Shown: positions 43,950 to 52,412 of the stretch, piece after piece
Layout of the letters: each line of letters begins with the position of its first letter
How positions within the stretch are numbered: the stretch's first letter is position 1
Origin: Sneathiella aquimaris
Lineage (GTDB): Bacteria > Pseudomonadota > Alphaproteobacteria > Sneathiellales > Sneathiellaceae
DNA: 64,000 bases
Assembly: GCF_026409565.1 (NCBI RefSeq)
Contig: NZ_CP112881.1
Span: 2,983,501-3,047,500, forward strand
Direction: 5' to 3'
Translations under genes and position numbers: made by a program
The notes under the pieces: generated by a model
Told to the model about the DNA's origin: nothing
What the model saw: the letters and a program-made list of their open reading frames with translations, nothing else
Database searches by the model: none

Positions 43950-44831
43950 TTATAAGGCTTTGGACCGCTTTTGCTCACGGTAAAAGGTATAAATACCCAT
44001 CGCAACAACGATTGAACTGCCGACGATTGTCCACTGATCGGGATAGTCACCGAAAAGAACGATCCCAAGCAATATTGACCAAAGTAAAATCGTATACCGA
44101 AAAGGGGACACGAAAGCGATTTCCCCAATCCTGACCGAGGACACGCTTAAGACATACCCAAAAACGACGAAAAATGAAGCGGCCATTAAAAACGATACAT
44201 TATGAACAGATAATGGCGTCCACTCTGAAAATGGAAGCAGGGCACCGGCAACAATCATTATGGCAAGTGATGTAAGAAACGAGACCATTAACGAAGAAAC
44301 AGACGATGATATTCTTCGGGTAGATAGATCACGAACAACGATAAACCCAATGGCAGCAATAGCGTAAAAAGCATAGCTGTTAAAGCCTTCAGCGCCCGGC
44401 CGAACGATAATCAGAACCCCGGTAAATCCGATCAAGATCGCACCATATCGACGCCAACCAATTTTTTCCCCCAGGAACAGACCTGCGCCCAGCGTCACAG
44501 CAAGAGGCAAGGACTGTAAAATCGCTGTTGCATTAGCAAGCGGCATATTAAAGATGGCGGTCAAAAAGAAATAGGCCCCGCAAACCTCCGCGGCCACACG
44601 CACCGCGATTAATTTACGGTCTTTAGACGGCACCACCGACTTGAAGGCCCCCTTATAATAAGCAAATGCCCCGATTAGAACAGTCGTGAAAATAGATCGG
44701 ACAAAGATTGCCTGAACCAGAGAAAAATGGTCTGAACCCAGCTTCATCAACGCATCGTTGATCCCAAAAGCCGCCATGCAGGCAGCCATAAAAAAGGCCC
44801 CGCGAATATTGTCTGAATTTTTTTCTATCAT
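43950..44831 (-). CDS. EamA/DMT family membrane transporter
   Basis: 293 aa with about ten hydrophobic helices in two EamA repeats, for example FMAACMAAFGINDALMKLGS and LPLAVTLGAGLFLGEKIGWR in the first half, VVFGYVLSVSSVRIGEIAFV and LLWSILLGIVLFGDYPDQW in the second. These exporters move small metabolites such as amino acids; substrate unknown. It is convergent with the amidotransferase gene and diverges from the HAD hydrolase. Confidence 0.93.
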   Translation of the reverse strand: MIEKNSDNIRGAFFMAACMAAFGINDALMKLGSDHFSLVQAIFVRSIFTTVLIGAFAYYKGAFKSVVPSKDRKLIAVRVAAEVCGAYFFLTAIFNMPLANATAILQSLPLAVTLGAGLFLGEKIGWRRYGAILIGFTGVLIIVRPGAEGFNSYAFYAIAAIGFIVVRDLSTRRISSSVSSLMVSFLTSLAIMIVAGALLPFSEWTPLSVHNVSFLMAASFFVVFGYVLSVSSVRIGEIAFVSPFRYTILLWSILLGIVLFGDYPDQWTIVGSSIVVAMGIYTFYREQKRSKAL

Positions 44832-44935
44832 TTTGTATTAGTCTGCCAGATTGTATGAAAGCGCAACTTTATTTGGCAGGCAGGAAAGCCTATCCTAACG
44901 CATAAGCATGAATTTCTCGTCTGTAAAGGTTCAAC

Positions 44936-45634
44936 ATGTTATCCACCCTCGCTTTTGATGCTGACGACACTTTGTGGGAAAACGAAGAGATTTTTCATCT
45001 GACGGAAGCGCGGTTTCATGACCTGATCGCGCAGCATGTCGATGCGGCAGATCTGTCAAAAACATTAATCGCCACGGAAAGGCGCAATCTGGGTTATTAC
45101 GGCTATGGGATCAAAGGATTTACTTTATCCATGATCGAAACCGCAATTGAAGTCACGGGCGGTCAAATCCCCGCGCAGGATATTCAGGAAATCATACAGG
45201 CAGGACGAGAAATGAAGGACCATCCAACGGCCCCGCTTGCTCATGTTGAAACTGTTTTAAAACAGTTATCTGACGATTTTCGACTGATCGTCATTACAAA
45301 AGGCGATCTTTTTGATCAGGAACAGAAGCTGGCGCAATCCGGTCTCGGTGACTATTTTGACGGCGTTGAAATTGTCAGCGAAAAGTCAAAAGAAACCTAT
45401 CAAACTATTTTTGATCAATATGGGGACGGCCCGAAACGAAGCATGATGATCGGAAATTCACTAAAATCTGACATCCTGCCCGCCCTTAACGCTGGTGCCT
45501 ATGGCGTTCATATACCCCATAGCAAAACCTGGGCCCTGGAGCATGCGGAGACCCCGGAAGACAGCCATCATTTCTGGCAACTCGATTCTATAAGCGCGTT
45601 GCCTGCCCTCGTTCAGAAACTTATGAAAGCCTAG
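44936..45634 (+). CDS. HAD family hydrolase
   Basis: 232 aa. Motif I LAFDADDTLWENEEIF with the nucleophile aspartate, motif II LIVITKGD, motif III lysine in VSEKSKETY, motif IV MIGNSLKSDILPALNAG. The cap is alpha-helical (about residues 18-95). A phosphatase of small phosphorylated metabolites is likely; substrate unknown. AAAGG precedes the start. It converges on ridA with a 14-bp overlap. Confidence 0.93.
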   Translation: MLSTLAFDADDTLWENEEIFHLTEARFHDLIAQHVDAADLSKTLIATERRNLGYYGYGIKGFTLSMIETAIEVTGGQIPAQDIQEIIQAGREMKDHPTAPLAHVETVLKQLSDDFRLIVITKGDLFDQEQKLAQSGLGDYFDGVEIVSEKSKETYQTIFDQYGDGPKRSMMIGNSLKSDILPALNAGAYGVHIPHSKTWALEHAETPEDSHHFWQLDSISALPALVQKLMKA

Positions 45635-45998
45635 CCGTCACTTCGATTTCTATCTTCATATTCGGATCCATCAACCCCGCAACAAACATGGTGGCCGCTG
45701 GCTGCGCCACGCCTAGATTTTCCCGAATAATTGGCCAGCAGGCAGGGAAATCATCCCGGTTGGGCAGGATATAGTGAACCCGCACCACATGATCTAGCGA
45801 CGAGCCGGCATTTTTTAGTGCTTCTTCTATATTCTTAAAACAAAGCACCGTTTGTTCCTCAATGCTTTCAGGCAAGGTCATTGTTTCATAGTCAAACCCG
45901 GTTGTACCCGAGACGAAAACATAATTTTCATCCACGACAGCCCGGGAATAGGCAATGTCTTTTTCAAACGTTGAACCAGATGTGATTTTTTTTACCAT
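45621..45998 (-). CDS. RidA family protein
   Basis: 125 aa. KDIAYSRAVVDENYVFVSGT and TVLCFKNIEEALKNAGSSLD with VVRVHYILPNRDDF are the YjgF/RidA fold. Classical RidA hydrolyses enamine/imine intermediates such as 2-aminoacrylate. The catalytic arginine that marks true RidA is usually near residue 105; here the corresponding region is PAATMFVAGLMDPNMKIEIE, without an obvious arginine, so it may belong to a non-deaminating Rid subfamily. Upstream is the terminator of mmsB. Confidence 0.87.
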   Translation of the reverse strand: MVKKITSGSTFEKDIAYSRAVVDENYVFVSGTTGFDYETMTLPESIEEQTVLCFKNIEEALKNAGSSLDHVVRVHYILPNRDDFPACWPIIRENLGVAQPAATMFVAGLMDPNMKIEIEVTARLS

Positions 45999-46011
45999 TC
46001 ACCCCTCCAAT

Positions 46012-46044
46012 AAAAATCCCGGACAAGCTACGCCTGCCCGGGAT
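46012..46044 (-). terminator. Rho-independent terminator after mmsB
   Basis: On the minus strand ATCCCGG pairs with CCGGGAT across a 15-nt loop and runs into TTTTTA. It lies about 28 bp past the mmsB stop. Confidence 0.8.
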
Positions 46045-46071
46045 GATATCTAGCAGAATAGCTGACAGATG

Positions 46072-46959
46072 TCAGGATTCTCGGATCATATTGATTATAC
46101 CCGAGAAATCGGCGGCTTCGCCGTCTCCAGAAACGTAGCTCTTATACAATTCTGTCGCAGCTTTACCCAAGGCCGTTTCGGCATCAAAACCATCGGCAGC
46201 TTCTTGAGAAAGCATCAGGTCTTTCAACATATTCTGCGCAGAAAATCCTGGCTTATAATCGTTGTTAGCCGGTGAGGCCGGCACGGGACCCGGAACCGGG
46301 CAATAACTTGTCAATGACCAGCATTGCCCTGATGCGGTGGAGGCAATATCGAAAAGCGTTTGATGTTCAAGACCCAATTTTTCGCCCAGAACAAATGCCT
46401 CAGAGACTGCGATCATGGAAATACCCAAAATCATGTTATTACAGATTTTGGCAGCCTGTCCGTTCCCTGAAGCGCCCGTATGCACAATATTTTTGCCCAT
46501 CGCTTCAAGGATAGGTTTCGCCGCTTCAAAAGCGCCTGCTGGACCGCCAACCATGAAGGTAAGGGTTCCAGCCGCTGCCCCGCCAACACCGCCACTTACA
46601 GGCGCATCGACCATCAGCATGCCTTTTGCCGCCGCAGCGCCCGAAACTTCGCGTGCTGTTGCAACATCAATTGTCGAACAATCGATAAACAATGTGCCTT
46701 CGTCTGCAGCTGCAATCGCTCCGTCTTCGCCAAGATAGACCGCCCGGACATGATCCCCTTTTGGCAACATACTGACAACGATATTAACGCCTTTTGCGGC
46801 GTCAGTCGCACTTTCGGCGGCGACACCACCTGCATCCGTGCAAATCTTGACAGCTTCTTTTGACAGATCAAAAACCGTAACCGAATGACCCGCTTTCAAT
46901 AAATTGAGGGCCATTGGGCCGCCCATGTTACCGACACCAATAAAACCGATTTTTGCCAT
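46072..46959 (-). CDS. mmsB: 3-hydroxyisobutyrate dehydrogenase MmsB
   Basis: 295 aa. NAD-binding Rossmann motif IGFIGVGNMGGPMALNLLKA at residues 3-22, substrate motif DAPVSGGVGGAAAGTLTFMV, catalytic lysine in GQAAKICNNMILG. It oxidises 3-hydroxyisobutyrate to methylmalonate semialdehyde in valine breakdown. It follows mmsA on the same strand by 62 bp, giving the two consecutive steps. A hairpin lies in that gap (46978-47005). Confidence 0.95.
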   Translation of the reverse strand: MAKIGFIGVGNMGGPMALNLLKAGHSVTVFDLSKEAVKICTDAGGVAAESATDAAKGVNIVVSMLPKGDHVRAVYLGEDGAIAAADEGTLFIDCSTIDVATAREVSGAAAAKGMLMVDAPVSGGVGGAAAGTLTFMVGGPAGAFEAAKPILEAMGKNIVHTGASGNGQAAKICNNMILGISMIAVSEAFVLGEKLGLEHQTLFDIASTASGQCWSLTSYCPVPGPVPASPANNDYKPGFSAQNMLKDLMLSQEAADGFDAETALGKAATELYKSYVSGDGEAADFSGIINMIRES

Positions 46960-46977
46960 GATATCCTCCCGAATTGC

Positions 46978-47005
46978 TTTACGCCCCGGTCATCCGGAGC
47001 GTAAA
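46978..47005. repeat. Hairpin between mmsA and mmsB
   Basis: TTTACGCCCCGG pairs with CCGGAGCGTAAA around a 4-nt loop with one mismatch. No T-tract follows in the minus direction, so it is likelier an mRNA processing or stability element, which could set different levels of the two enzymes, than a terminator. Confidence 0.5.
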
Positions 47006-47021
47006 GCATATCAACTGATGT

Positions 47022-48515
47022 TTATTTATGCGTCGGCATCACGAATTCTGCACCGGCTTTAATTGAATCCGGCCAGCGAGACGTTACAGTTTTAACTTTC
47101 GTGTAGAAACGAACACCTTCAGGGCCGTGCTGGTTATGATCGCCAAATGCAGACGCTTTCCAACCACCAAAGCTGTGGAATGCCAGCGGAACAGGAATAG
47201 GAACATTCACGCCGACCATACCAACTTCAACATTGTTCGAGAACGCACGAGCCGCGTCACCATTACGGGTGAAAATAGTCGTACCATTTCCAAATTCGTG
47301 CTTATCGATCATTTCGATACCGGCATTAAAATCAGGCGCCCGAACGACGGACAGTACTGGTCCAAAAATTTCTTCTTTATAGATGCGCATATCTGTCTGA
47401 ACATTATCAAACAGGCAACCGCCCATATAGAAGCCATTTTCATAACCCTGCATAGAGAAATCACGGCCGTCGACCACAAGGTCGGCACCTTCTTCGATAC
47501 CAAGATCGACATAACCCTTAACTTTGGCAAGATGTTCTGCGGTTACCAGTGGTCCCATATCGCCATCAGCGGCACTCGGTCCAACTTTCAATGCGCGCAC
47601 GCGCGGGGCCAAACGTTCAACAAGCTGATCACCGGCATCACCGACAGCAACCGCGACAGAGATTGCCATACAACGTTCACCGGCAGAACCATAACCAGCA
47701 CCAATCAACGCATCTGCGGCTTTATCCATATCAGCATCCGGCATGATCAGCATGTGGTTTTTAGCGCCACCCATTGCCTGAACGCGCTTGCCAGCGGCGG
47801 CTGCACGTGAGTAAACATACCGCGCAATAGGAGTGGACCCGACAAAGCTGATCGCCTTTACACGCTCATCGTCAAGCAACGTATCAACAGCGACTTTATC
47901 ACCATGAATAACGTTCAGGACACCTTTTGGCGCGCCCGCTTCCAGCATCAGTTCAGCCAACCGTGTTGGCAGTGAAGGATCTTTTTCAGAAGGCTTCAGA
48001 ACAAATGTGTTACCGCAGGCAATGGCCACAGCAAACATCCACATTGGAACCATAGCCGGGAAGTTAAAAGGTGTGATACCTGCAACAACGCCCAAAGGCT
48101 TGCGCATGGAGTACATGTCAATGCCAGAAGAAACATTATCAGAGAATTCGCCTTTTAGAAGATGCGGAATACCGCAGGCAAACTCAACGACTTCCAGCCC
48201 ACGAATAATGGAGCCTTTCGCGTCGGAATGTACTTTACCGTGCTCAGAAGAAAGCAACGCTGCAAGGTCATCGATATTGGCTTCAACAAGTTCTTTAAAC
48301 TTGAACATCACACGGGCGCGGGTAATCGGCGATGTTGCCGCCCAACCCGGGAATGCTTCCAGACTGTCCTGAATGGCATTGCCGACTTCTGCTTCTGTCG
48401 CCAGTGGTGTTTCCGCAGACTGTTCACCTGTGCTTGGATTATAAACCGGACTAAAACGCCCTGATGTACCGGCAACATGCTGTCCGCCGATATAATGCTT
48501 GATCTGTTCTGTCAT
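47022..48515 (-). CDS. mmsA: CoA-acylating methylmalonate-semialdehyde dehydrogenase MmsA
   Basis: 497 aa. Aldehyde dehydrogenase fold with cofactor region VVAGITPFNFPAMVPMWMFA, glycine motif VGSTPIARYVYS, and catalytic cysteine in YGSAGERCMAISVAVAVG. The cofactor-binding MGGAKNHMLIMPDADM is typical of MmsA rather than other ALDHs. It makes propionyl-CoA from methylmalonate semialdehyde in valine breakdown. It is the first gene of mmsA-mmsB and divergent from the LysR regulator. Confidence 0.96.
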   Translation of the reverse strand: MTEQIKHYIGGQHVAGTSGRFSPVYNPSTGEQSAETPLATEAEVGNAIQDSLEAFPGWAATSPITRARVMFKFKELVEANIDDLAALLSSEHGKVHSDAKGSIIRGLEVVEFACGIPHLLKGEFSDNVSSGIDMYSMRKPLGVVAGITPFNFPAMVPMWMFAVAIACGNTFVLKPSEKDPSLPTRLAELMLEAGAPKGVLNVIHGDKVAVDTLLDDERVKAISFVGSTPIARYVYSRAAAAGKRVQAMGGAKNHMLIMPDADMDKAADALIGAGYGSAGERCMAISVAVAVGDAGDQLVERLAPRVRALKVGPSAADGDMGPLVTAEHLAKVKGYVDLGIEEGADLVVDGRDFSMQGYENGFYMGGCLFDNVQTDMRIYKEEIFGPVLSVVRAPDFNAGIEMIDKHEFGNGTTIFTRNGDAARAFSNNVEVGMVGVNVPIPVPLAFHSFGGWKASAFGDHNQHGPEGVRFYTKVKTVTSRWPDSIKAGAEFVMPTHK

Positions 48516-48589
48516 TTGTTTCGCTCCCCGCGAGAGATTTCGATTCTTCGACTTTACATGGGTAAAAATGCAAAGTAATTAGATAAGAT

Positions 48590-48606
48590 TGCACAAGCTA
48601 TGTGCA
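48590..48606. promoter_or_regulatory. LysR-type operator candidate between mmsA and the regulator
   Basis: TGCACAAGCTATGTGCA is an inverted repeat, TGCAC-N7-GTGCA, containing the LysR T-N11-A core. It lies 75 bp upstream of mmsA and 26 bp upstream of the regulator start, a typical place for an autorepressing activator. Confidence 0.6.
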
Positions 48607-48631
48607 TATTTACACACTGAAGAGGGGCACC

Positions 48632-49531
48632 ATGTTCGACTGGAATGACATACGATTTTTCCTCGAACTCTGCCGGAAAGGCCGCTTAACGGAAGTCGCA
48701 AAAGCCTTAAAGGTGGACCATACTACCGTCAGCCGCCGCATCCTGTCTTTAGAAAAACAATTAGATGCCAAATTGTTCGAAAGCACAACCCGCGGATATG
48801 TTTTGACACAAGCGGGTGAACGGTTGCTTCCACATGCCGAAGCAATGGAGAGTGCGTCTGCAACCATTCAGGATCATGTGGGCGGCGAAAACCGAAACCT
48901 TACAGGTGTGGTTAGACTTGGCGTTCCAGAAGGATTTGGCAGTCAGTTCTTATCCAAGGATATGCCTTCCTTTCAGGCCCTGCATCCGGAAATCGAGCTG
49001 GAATTTGTTGCCAATGATCGGTTTGTAAGTCTTTCCAAAAGGGAAGCCGACCTGTCCATCACCTTGGAACGGCCACGTTCAGGCCGGTTGATTTCAAAAA
49101 AACTGACCGATTACAGTCTTCGGCTTTATGCAAGCCGCGATTACTTAGCAAAACATCCCCCCATTAAGACGGTGGAAGATCTGAAGGATCACAACTTCAT
49201 TTCCTATATAGACGAGCTGGTACCCGATCCACAGATGCTATACTTGAGCGAGTTTGTCGCAAGCCCCAATGTGACTTTGAAAAGCTCAAGCATCGTTTTT
49301 CAGTTTCAAGCGACTGTCGCCGGTGCCGGGATCAGTATCATGCACTGCTTCGTCGCAGACGAGCACCCCGATCTTGTGTGTTTGCTCCCTGAAGAGATAG
49401 AGGTGAATAGAACTTTTTGGCTGAACACACCGGAAGATATTCATGATCTGGCACGAATAAAGGCTGTAACGCAGTTCTTGACCGAACTTGTGGATCGCCA
49501 AAAGAAGAAACTCCTCGGCGTGCTCGAATAA
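48632..49531 (+). CDS. LysR family transcriptional regulator, probable mmsAB regulator
   Basis: 299 aa from ATG at 48632, with GAGGGG upstream (the frame opens at 48602). N-terminal helix-turn-helix about 3-60: FDWNDIRFFLELCRKGRLTE, AKALKVDHTTVSRRILSLEK. The effector domain follows (VVRLGVPEGFGSQFLSKDMP, SLSKREADLSITLERP). Divergence from mmsA and the shared inverted repeat suggest it controls valine catabolism; the inducer is unknown. Confidence 0.93.
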   Translation: MFDWNDIRFFLELCRKGRLTEVAKALKVDHTTVSRRILSLEKQLDAKLFESTTRGYVLTQAGERLLPHAEAMESASATIQDHVGGENRNLTGVVRLGVPEGFGSQFLSKDMPSFQALHPEIELEFVANDRFVSLSKREADLSITLERPRSGRLISKKLTDYSLRLYASRDYLAKHPPIKTVEDLKDHNFISYIDELVPDPQMLYLSEFVASPNVTLKSSSIVFQFQATVAGAGISIMHCFVADEHPDLVCLLPEEIEVNRTFWLNTPEDIHDLARIKAVTQFLTELVDRQKKKLLGVLE

Positions 49532-49616
49532 CAATCAGAATTAAGGCAGCTCTTGATAATAGTTTTAATTTAGATTTTTATGATATAGTTTTAATTTCAG
49601 ATAGGAGGAACGCTGA

Positions 49617-50015
49617 ATGCTTCAAATTGCTGTCGAAAAAGTCTGTGATCTGATTATCAACTCTTTAGCCTTGAATGCGACATTAGACTCAGGCGGCGAT
49701 GATTTCAGTGAAATCCCTACGATTGATGAAACAATCGAATTTTCACCCCCAAAGGATGATCGATATCTCGATCTCAAACGGATTATAGATAAATTCAACG
49801 AAGAAGAACGGCAGCATCTGGTTGCTCTAGCCTGGCTTGGGCGCGGAACGTTCTCTCTTGATGAATGGGAGGATGCACTGGAAGAGGCGACTCAATTGGA
49901 AGATACTCATATTTCTGACTATCTGGTTCGAATGCCACAGTTGGGAGACTATCTCGAAGAAGGACTGGCTGAACTTGGCTATTCTTCTGAGGGGTTTGAA
50001 ACTGGCATTCGTTGA
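49617..50015 (+). CDS. DUF3775 domain-containing protein
   Basis: 132 aa. The C-terminal part has the DUF3775 pattern: LDLKRIIDKFNEEERQHLVA, ALAWLGRGTFSLDEWEDALE, YLVRMPQLGDYLEEGLAELG. Nothing is known of its function. AGGAGG precedes the start. It stands between the LysR gene and the convergent mobA. Confidence 0.85.
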   Translation: MLQIAVEKVCDLIINSLALNATLDSGGDDFSEIPTIDETIEFSPPKDDRYLDLKRIIDKFNEEERQHLVALAWLGRGTFSLDEWEDALEEATQLEDTHISDYLVRMPQLGDYLEEGLAELGYSSEGFETGIR

Positions 50016-50026
50016 TTCCCAGCGCG

Positions 50027-50635
50027 TCAAGGCCCCAGCAGTTTTTCCGCTTCAGAAAAATCTTCTGGTTTATTAATATTATAAAACGGATCCCCTTCCT
50101 CTTCTTTCCAATACACTTTGCTAAGACTATACCGTTCCGCAAACACCAAAATCTTTCGAAGATCCTCTTTACAAATAGCTTTGCGCAAGGCCCCTGCCAA
50201 TGAGAAGGGCCACAAAGCAACGACGGGATGAATGCGCCCTTTCGAATAGGCCATGACAATGGCGGGCGACGATGAAGAAAGACCCGCCTGCAAACGGGTG
50301 ACCAGATTATCGGGAATAAACGGAGCATCAGCGGGAATGCTCAACATATGCGTCCCGGCATCCCCTTTTTCCAGAAAATACTCCAACCCTGTCAATATCC
50401 CGGCCAAGGGTCCCAAATGCCCCCCCAGACAATCAGGCACAACAGGGTAACGCATTTCGTCCAGATCAGAGTTGCTACTGATCAGAATATCGCCAACCTG
50501 CGGCTCAATTGTATCCAGAACATGATCCAGAATTGATCGCCCCCCAAGACGTTTCAGGAATTTGTCTCCCCCTCCCATCCGGCGCGACTGTCCACCCGCT
50601 AACACCAGGCAAGGAATTTTCGTAAACTCTGTCAT
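50027..50635 (-). CDS. mobA: Molybdenum cofactor guanylyltransferase MobA
   Basis: 202 aa. Nucleotide-binding start CLVLAGGQSRRMGGGDKFLK, then ISSNSDLDEM, metal/substrate region HMLSIPADAPFIPDNLV, and HPVVALWPFSLAGALR. It adds GMP to Mo-molybdopterin to make the bis-MGD cofactor that the formate dehydrogenase alpha subunit needs. Start overlaps the fdhD stop by 4 bp, so fdhD-mobA is one unit. Confidence 0.95.
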   Translation of the reverse strand: MTEFTKIPCLVLAGGQSRRMGGGDKFLKRLGGRSILDHVLDTIEPQVGDILISSNSDLDEMRYPVVPDCLGGHLGPLAGILTGLEYFLEKGDAGTHMLSIPADAPFIPDNLVTRLQAGLSSSSPAIVMAYSKGRIHPVVALWPFSLAGALRKAICKEDLRKILVFAERYSLSKVYWKEEEGDPFYNINKPEDFSEAEKLLGP

Positions 50636-51498
50636 AAGCTGGACTTTCTTTTATGTTTCTTTTCTTCATCCGGAACGAGATCCGGGTTTTCATCATACAG
50701 CAAACGTTCAGGGGCAGATAAACAGGTAAATCGTTTTCCTTTCGCGCGACCAATGAGCGTGAGATTAGCCTGACGGGCCAGATTAACGCCCCACGCCGTA
50801 AAGCCACTTCTGGAAATCAGAATCGGAATTTGCATTTGAACCGTCTTTATGACCATTTCCGACGTCAGCCGACCTGTCGTATAAAAAATCTTGTCCGGCG
50901 CCGAGATTTTGTGTTTCCACATGTAGCCTGCGATTTTATCAATTGCGTTATGACGCCCCACATCTTCCATATAAATCAGTGGTGTATCGCCGCAACATAA
51001 AACACACCCATGAATGGCCCCTGTTTCAAGATACAAAGACGGTTGCAGATTTATTTTTTTCGACAATTTATACAACCAGGATGTTTTAAGGGTGGCGTCA
51101 GGGGACAGAGAAATCTCGTCAAATTTTTCCATCAAATCGCCAAAAGCGGTGCCTTGAGCACATCCAGAAGTTTGTGTTTTCTTTTTGAGTTTTTCTTCAA
51201 AATCCGTTTGCCGGACAGTCCTGACAATCACAACGCCGAGATCGTCATCATAATCAACGCCTGTCACTTCGTCATCCGCTAGCAACATATTCTGGTTGAT
51301 AAGATAGCCCAGCGCCAGATATTCAGGATAATCACCGATCGTCATCATGGTGACAATTTCCTGCTTGTTTAAAAACAGCGTCAGCGGTTTTTCCACAACA
51401 ACCGGAATTTGGACGGGATTTCCCAGATGATCAAGGCCGCTGATCGTTTCACTCAAAGCGGGGTTTTTTGGATCTGGTGTCAGTTCAAACTGTTTCAT
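50632..51498 (-). CDS. fdhD: Formate dehydrogenase accessory sulfurtransferase FdhD
   Basis: 288 aa. Family segments VVEKPLTLFLNKQEIVTMMT, YLALGYLINQNML, MEDVGRHNAIDKIAGYMW, and IFYTTGRLTSEMVIKTVQM with ILISRSGFTAWGVNLARQAN are all conserved. FdhD delivers sulfur to bis-MGD and activates formate dehydrogenase. E. coli FdhD has a CxxC; here the equivalent is SGCAQGTAF with a single cysteine, while another pair lies in GCVLCCGD. It heads fdhD-mobA. Confidence 0.95.
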   Translation of the reverse strand: MKQFELTPDPKNPALSETISGLDHLGNPVQIPVVVEKPLTLFLNKQEIVTMMTIGDYPEYLALGYLINQNMLLADDEVTGVDYDDDLGVVIVRTVRQTDFEEKLKKKTQTSGCAQGTAFGDLMEKFDEISLSPDATLKTSWLYKLSKKINLQPSLYLETGAIHGCVLCCGDTPLIYMEDVGRHNAIDKIAGYMWKHKISAPDKIFYTTGRLTSEMVIKTVQMQIPILISRSGFTAWGVNLARQANLTLIGRAKGKRFTCLSAPERLLYDENPDLVPDEEKKHKRKSSL

Positions 51499-51607
51499 AT
51501 AGTCTAATCAATCCAAAGGCCGAAGGATCTGACAATCAACAGGTGACAGATCAACAGATATCGATATTGTGCAGCTTATCGCAATGCCTATGAATGCAGG
51601 AAGCCCA

Positions 51608-52375
51608 ATGTTGAGTGATCGAAAAAAATTATGTGAAACCATCACTGATATTGCCCTGAAAGCCGGGGAAAAAATCCTGTCGATTTATAACGAGGATTTT
51701 GATGTCTCACTGAAAGGTGATCAGTCACCTGTCACTGAAGCTGATGTCGCGGCTGAAAAGATCATCATCGACGGATTGCTAAAAGCCACACCAGAAATTC
51801 CGATCCTCGCTGAAGAAAGCGTTGCAGGTGGCCATATTCCCGACTTGTCTGGTGGCACCTTCTGGCTGGTTGACCCTTTGGATGGGACAAAGGAATTTGT
51901 CCATAAACGCGGTGAGTTCACTGTAAATATCGCGTTGATCGAAAATGGTAGGCCGACGATGGGCGTCATTAATGTGCCTGCGAAAGACATTACATATTTT
52001 GCTTTCGCAGAAGGAGAAGCGTGGATGTTCAATGGCGCAGACACACCAACCCGGATTTCTGCTCGGACGGCGCCAGCCAACGGCCTGACAGTCGTCGCCA
52101 GCCGATCCCACCGCACGCCCGAAACAGACGCCTATATTGCCAAGTTCGAAGTTGCTGAACTCGTCTCTGCGGGATCCTCGTTAAAGCTATGCTTGCTTGC
52201 TGAAGGCAAAGCAGACCTTTACCCAAGGCTCGGCCGGACAATGGAGTGGGACATCGGTGCCGGCCAAGCGATTTTGGAAGCGGCGGGCGGATCCGTTGAA
52301 ACGCTGGAAGGCGCTCCGCTGAGATATGGCAAAGACGGCTATGACAACCCTGATTTTGTAGCAAAAGGCAAATAA
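51608..52375 (+). CDS. cysQ: 3'(2'),5'-bisphosphate nucleotidase CysQ-like
   Basis: 255 aa from ATG at 51608, with AGGAA upstream; frames open from 51569. Metal motif FWLVDPLDGTKEFVHKRGEF and ILAEES upstream, closing motif MEWDIGAGQAILEAAGGSVE. This Li-sensitive inositol monophosphatase family enzyme removes PAP, a by-product of sulfate assimilation. The sequence cannot distinguish all IMPase subgroups, but the DGTKEF form favours CysQ. It converges on the dihydroorotase. Confidence 0.92.
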   Translation: MLSDRKKLCETITDIALKAGEKILSIYNEDFDVSLKGDQSPVTEADVAAEKIIIDGLLKATPEIPILAEESVAGGHIPDLSGGTFWLVDPLDGTKEFVHKRGEFTVNIALIENGRPTMGVINVPAKDITYFAFAEGEAWMFNGADTPTRISARTAPANGLTVVASRSHRTPETDAYIAKFEVAELVSAGSSLKLCLLAEGKADLYPRLGRTMEWDIGAGQAILEAAGGSVETLEGAPLRYGKDGYDNPDFVAKGK

Positions 52376-52377
52376 GA

Positions 52378-52406
52378 AGCCTGCGCCCTTAACAGGACCG
52401 CAGGCT
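52378..52406. terminator. Inverted repeat between cysQ and dihydroorotase
   Basis: AGCCTGCG pairs with CGCAGGCT across a 13-nt loop. It lies between two convergent genes and so would fit a shared terminator, but flanking T-tracts are short. Confidence 0.55.
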
Positions 52407-52412
52407 AATCTA

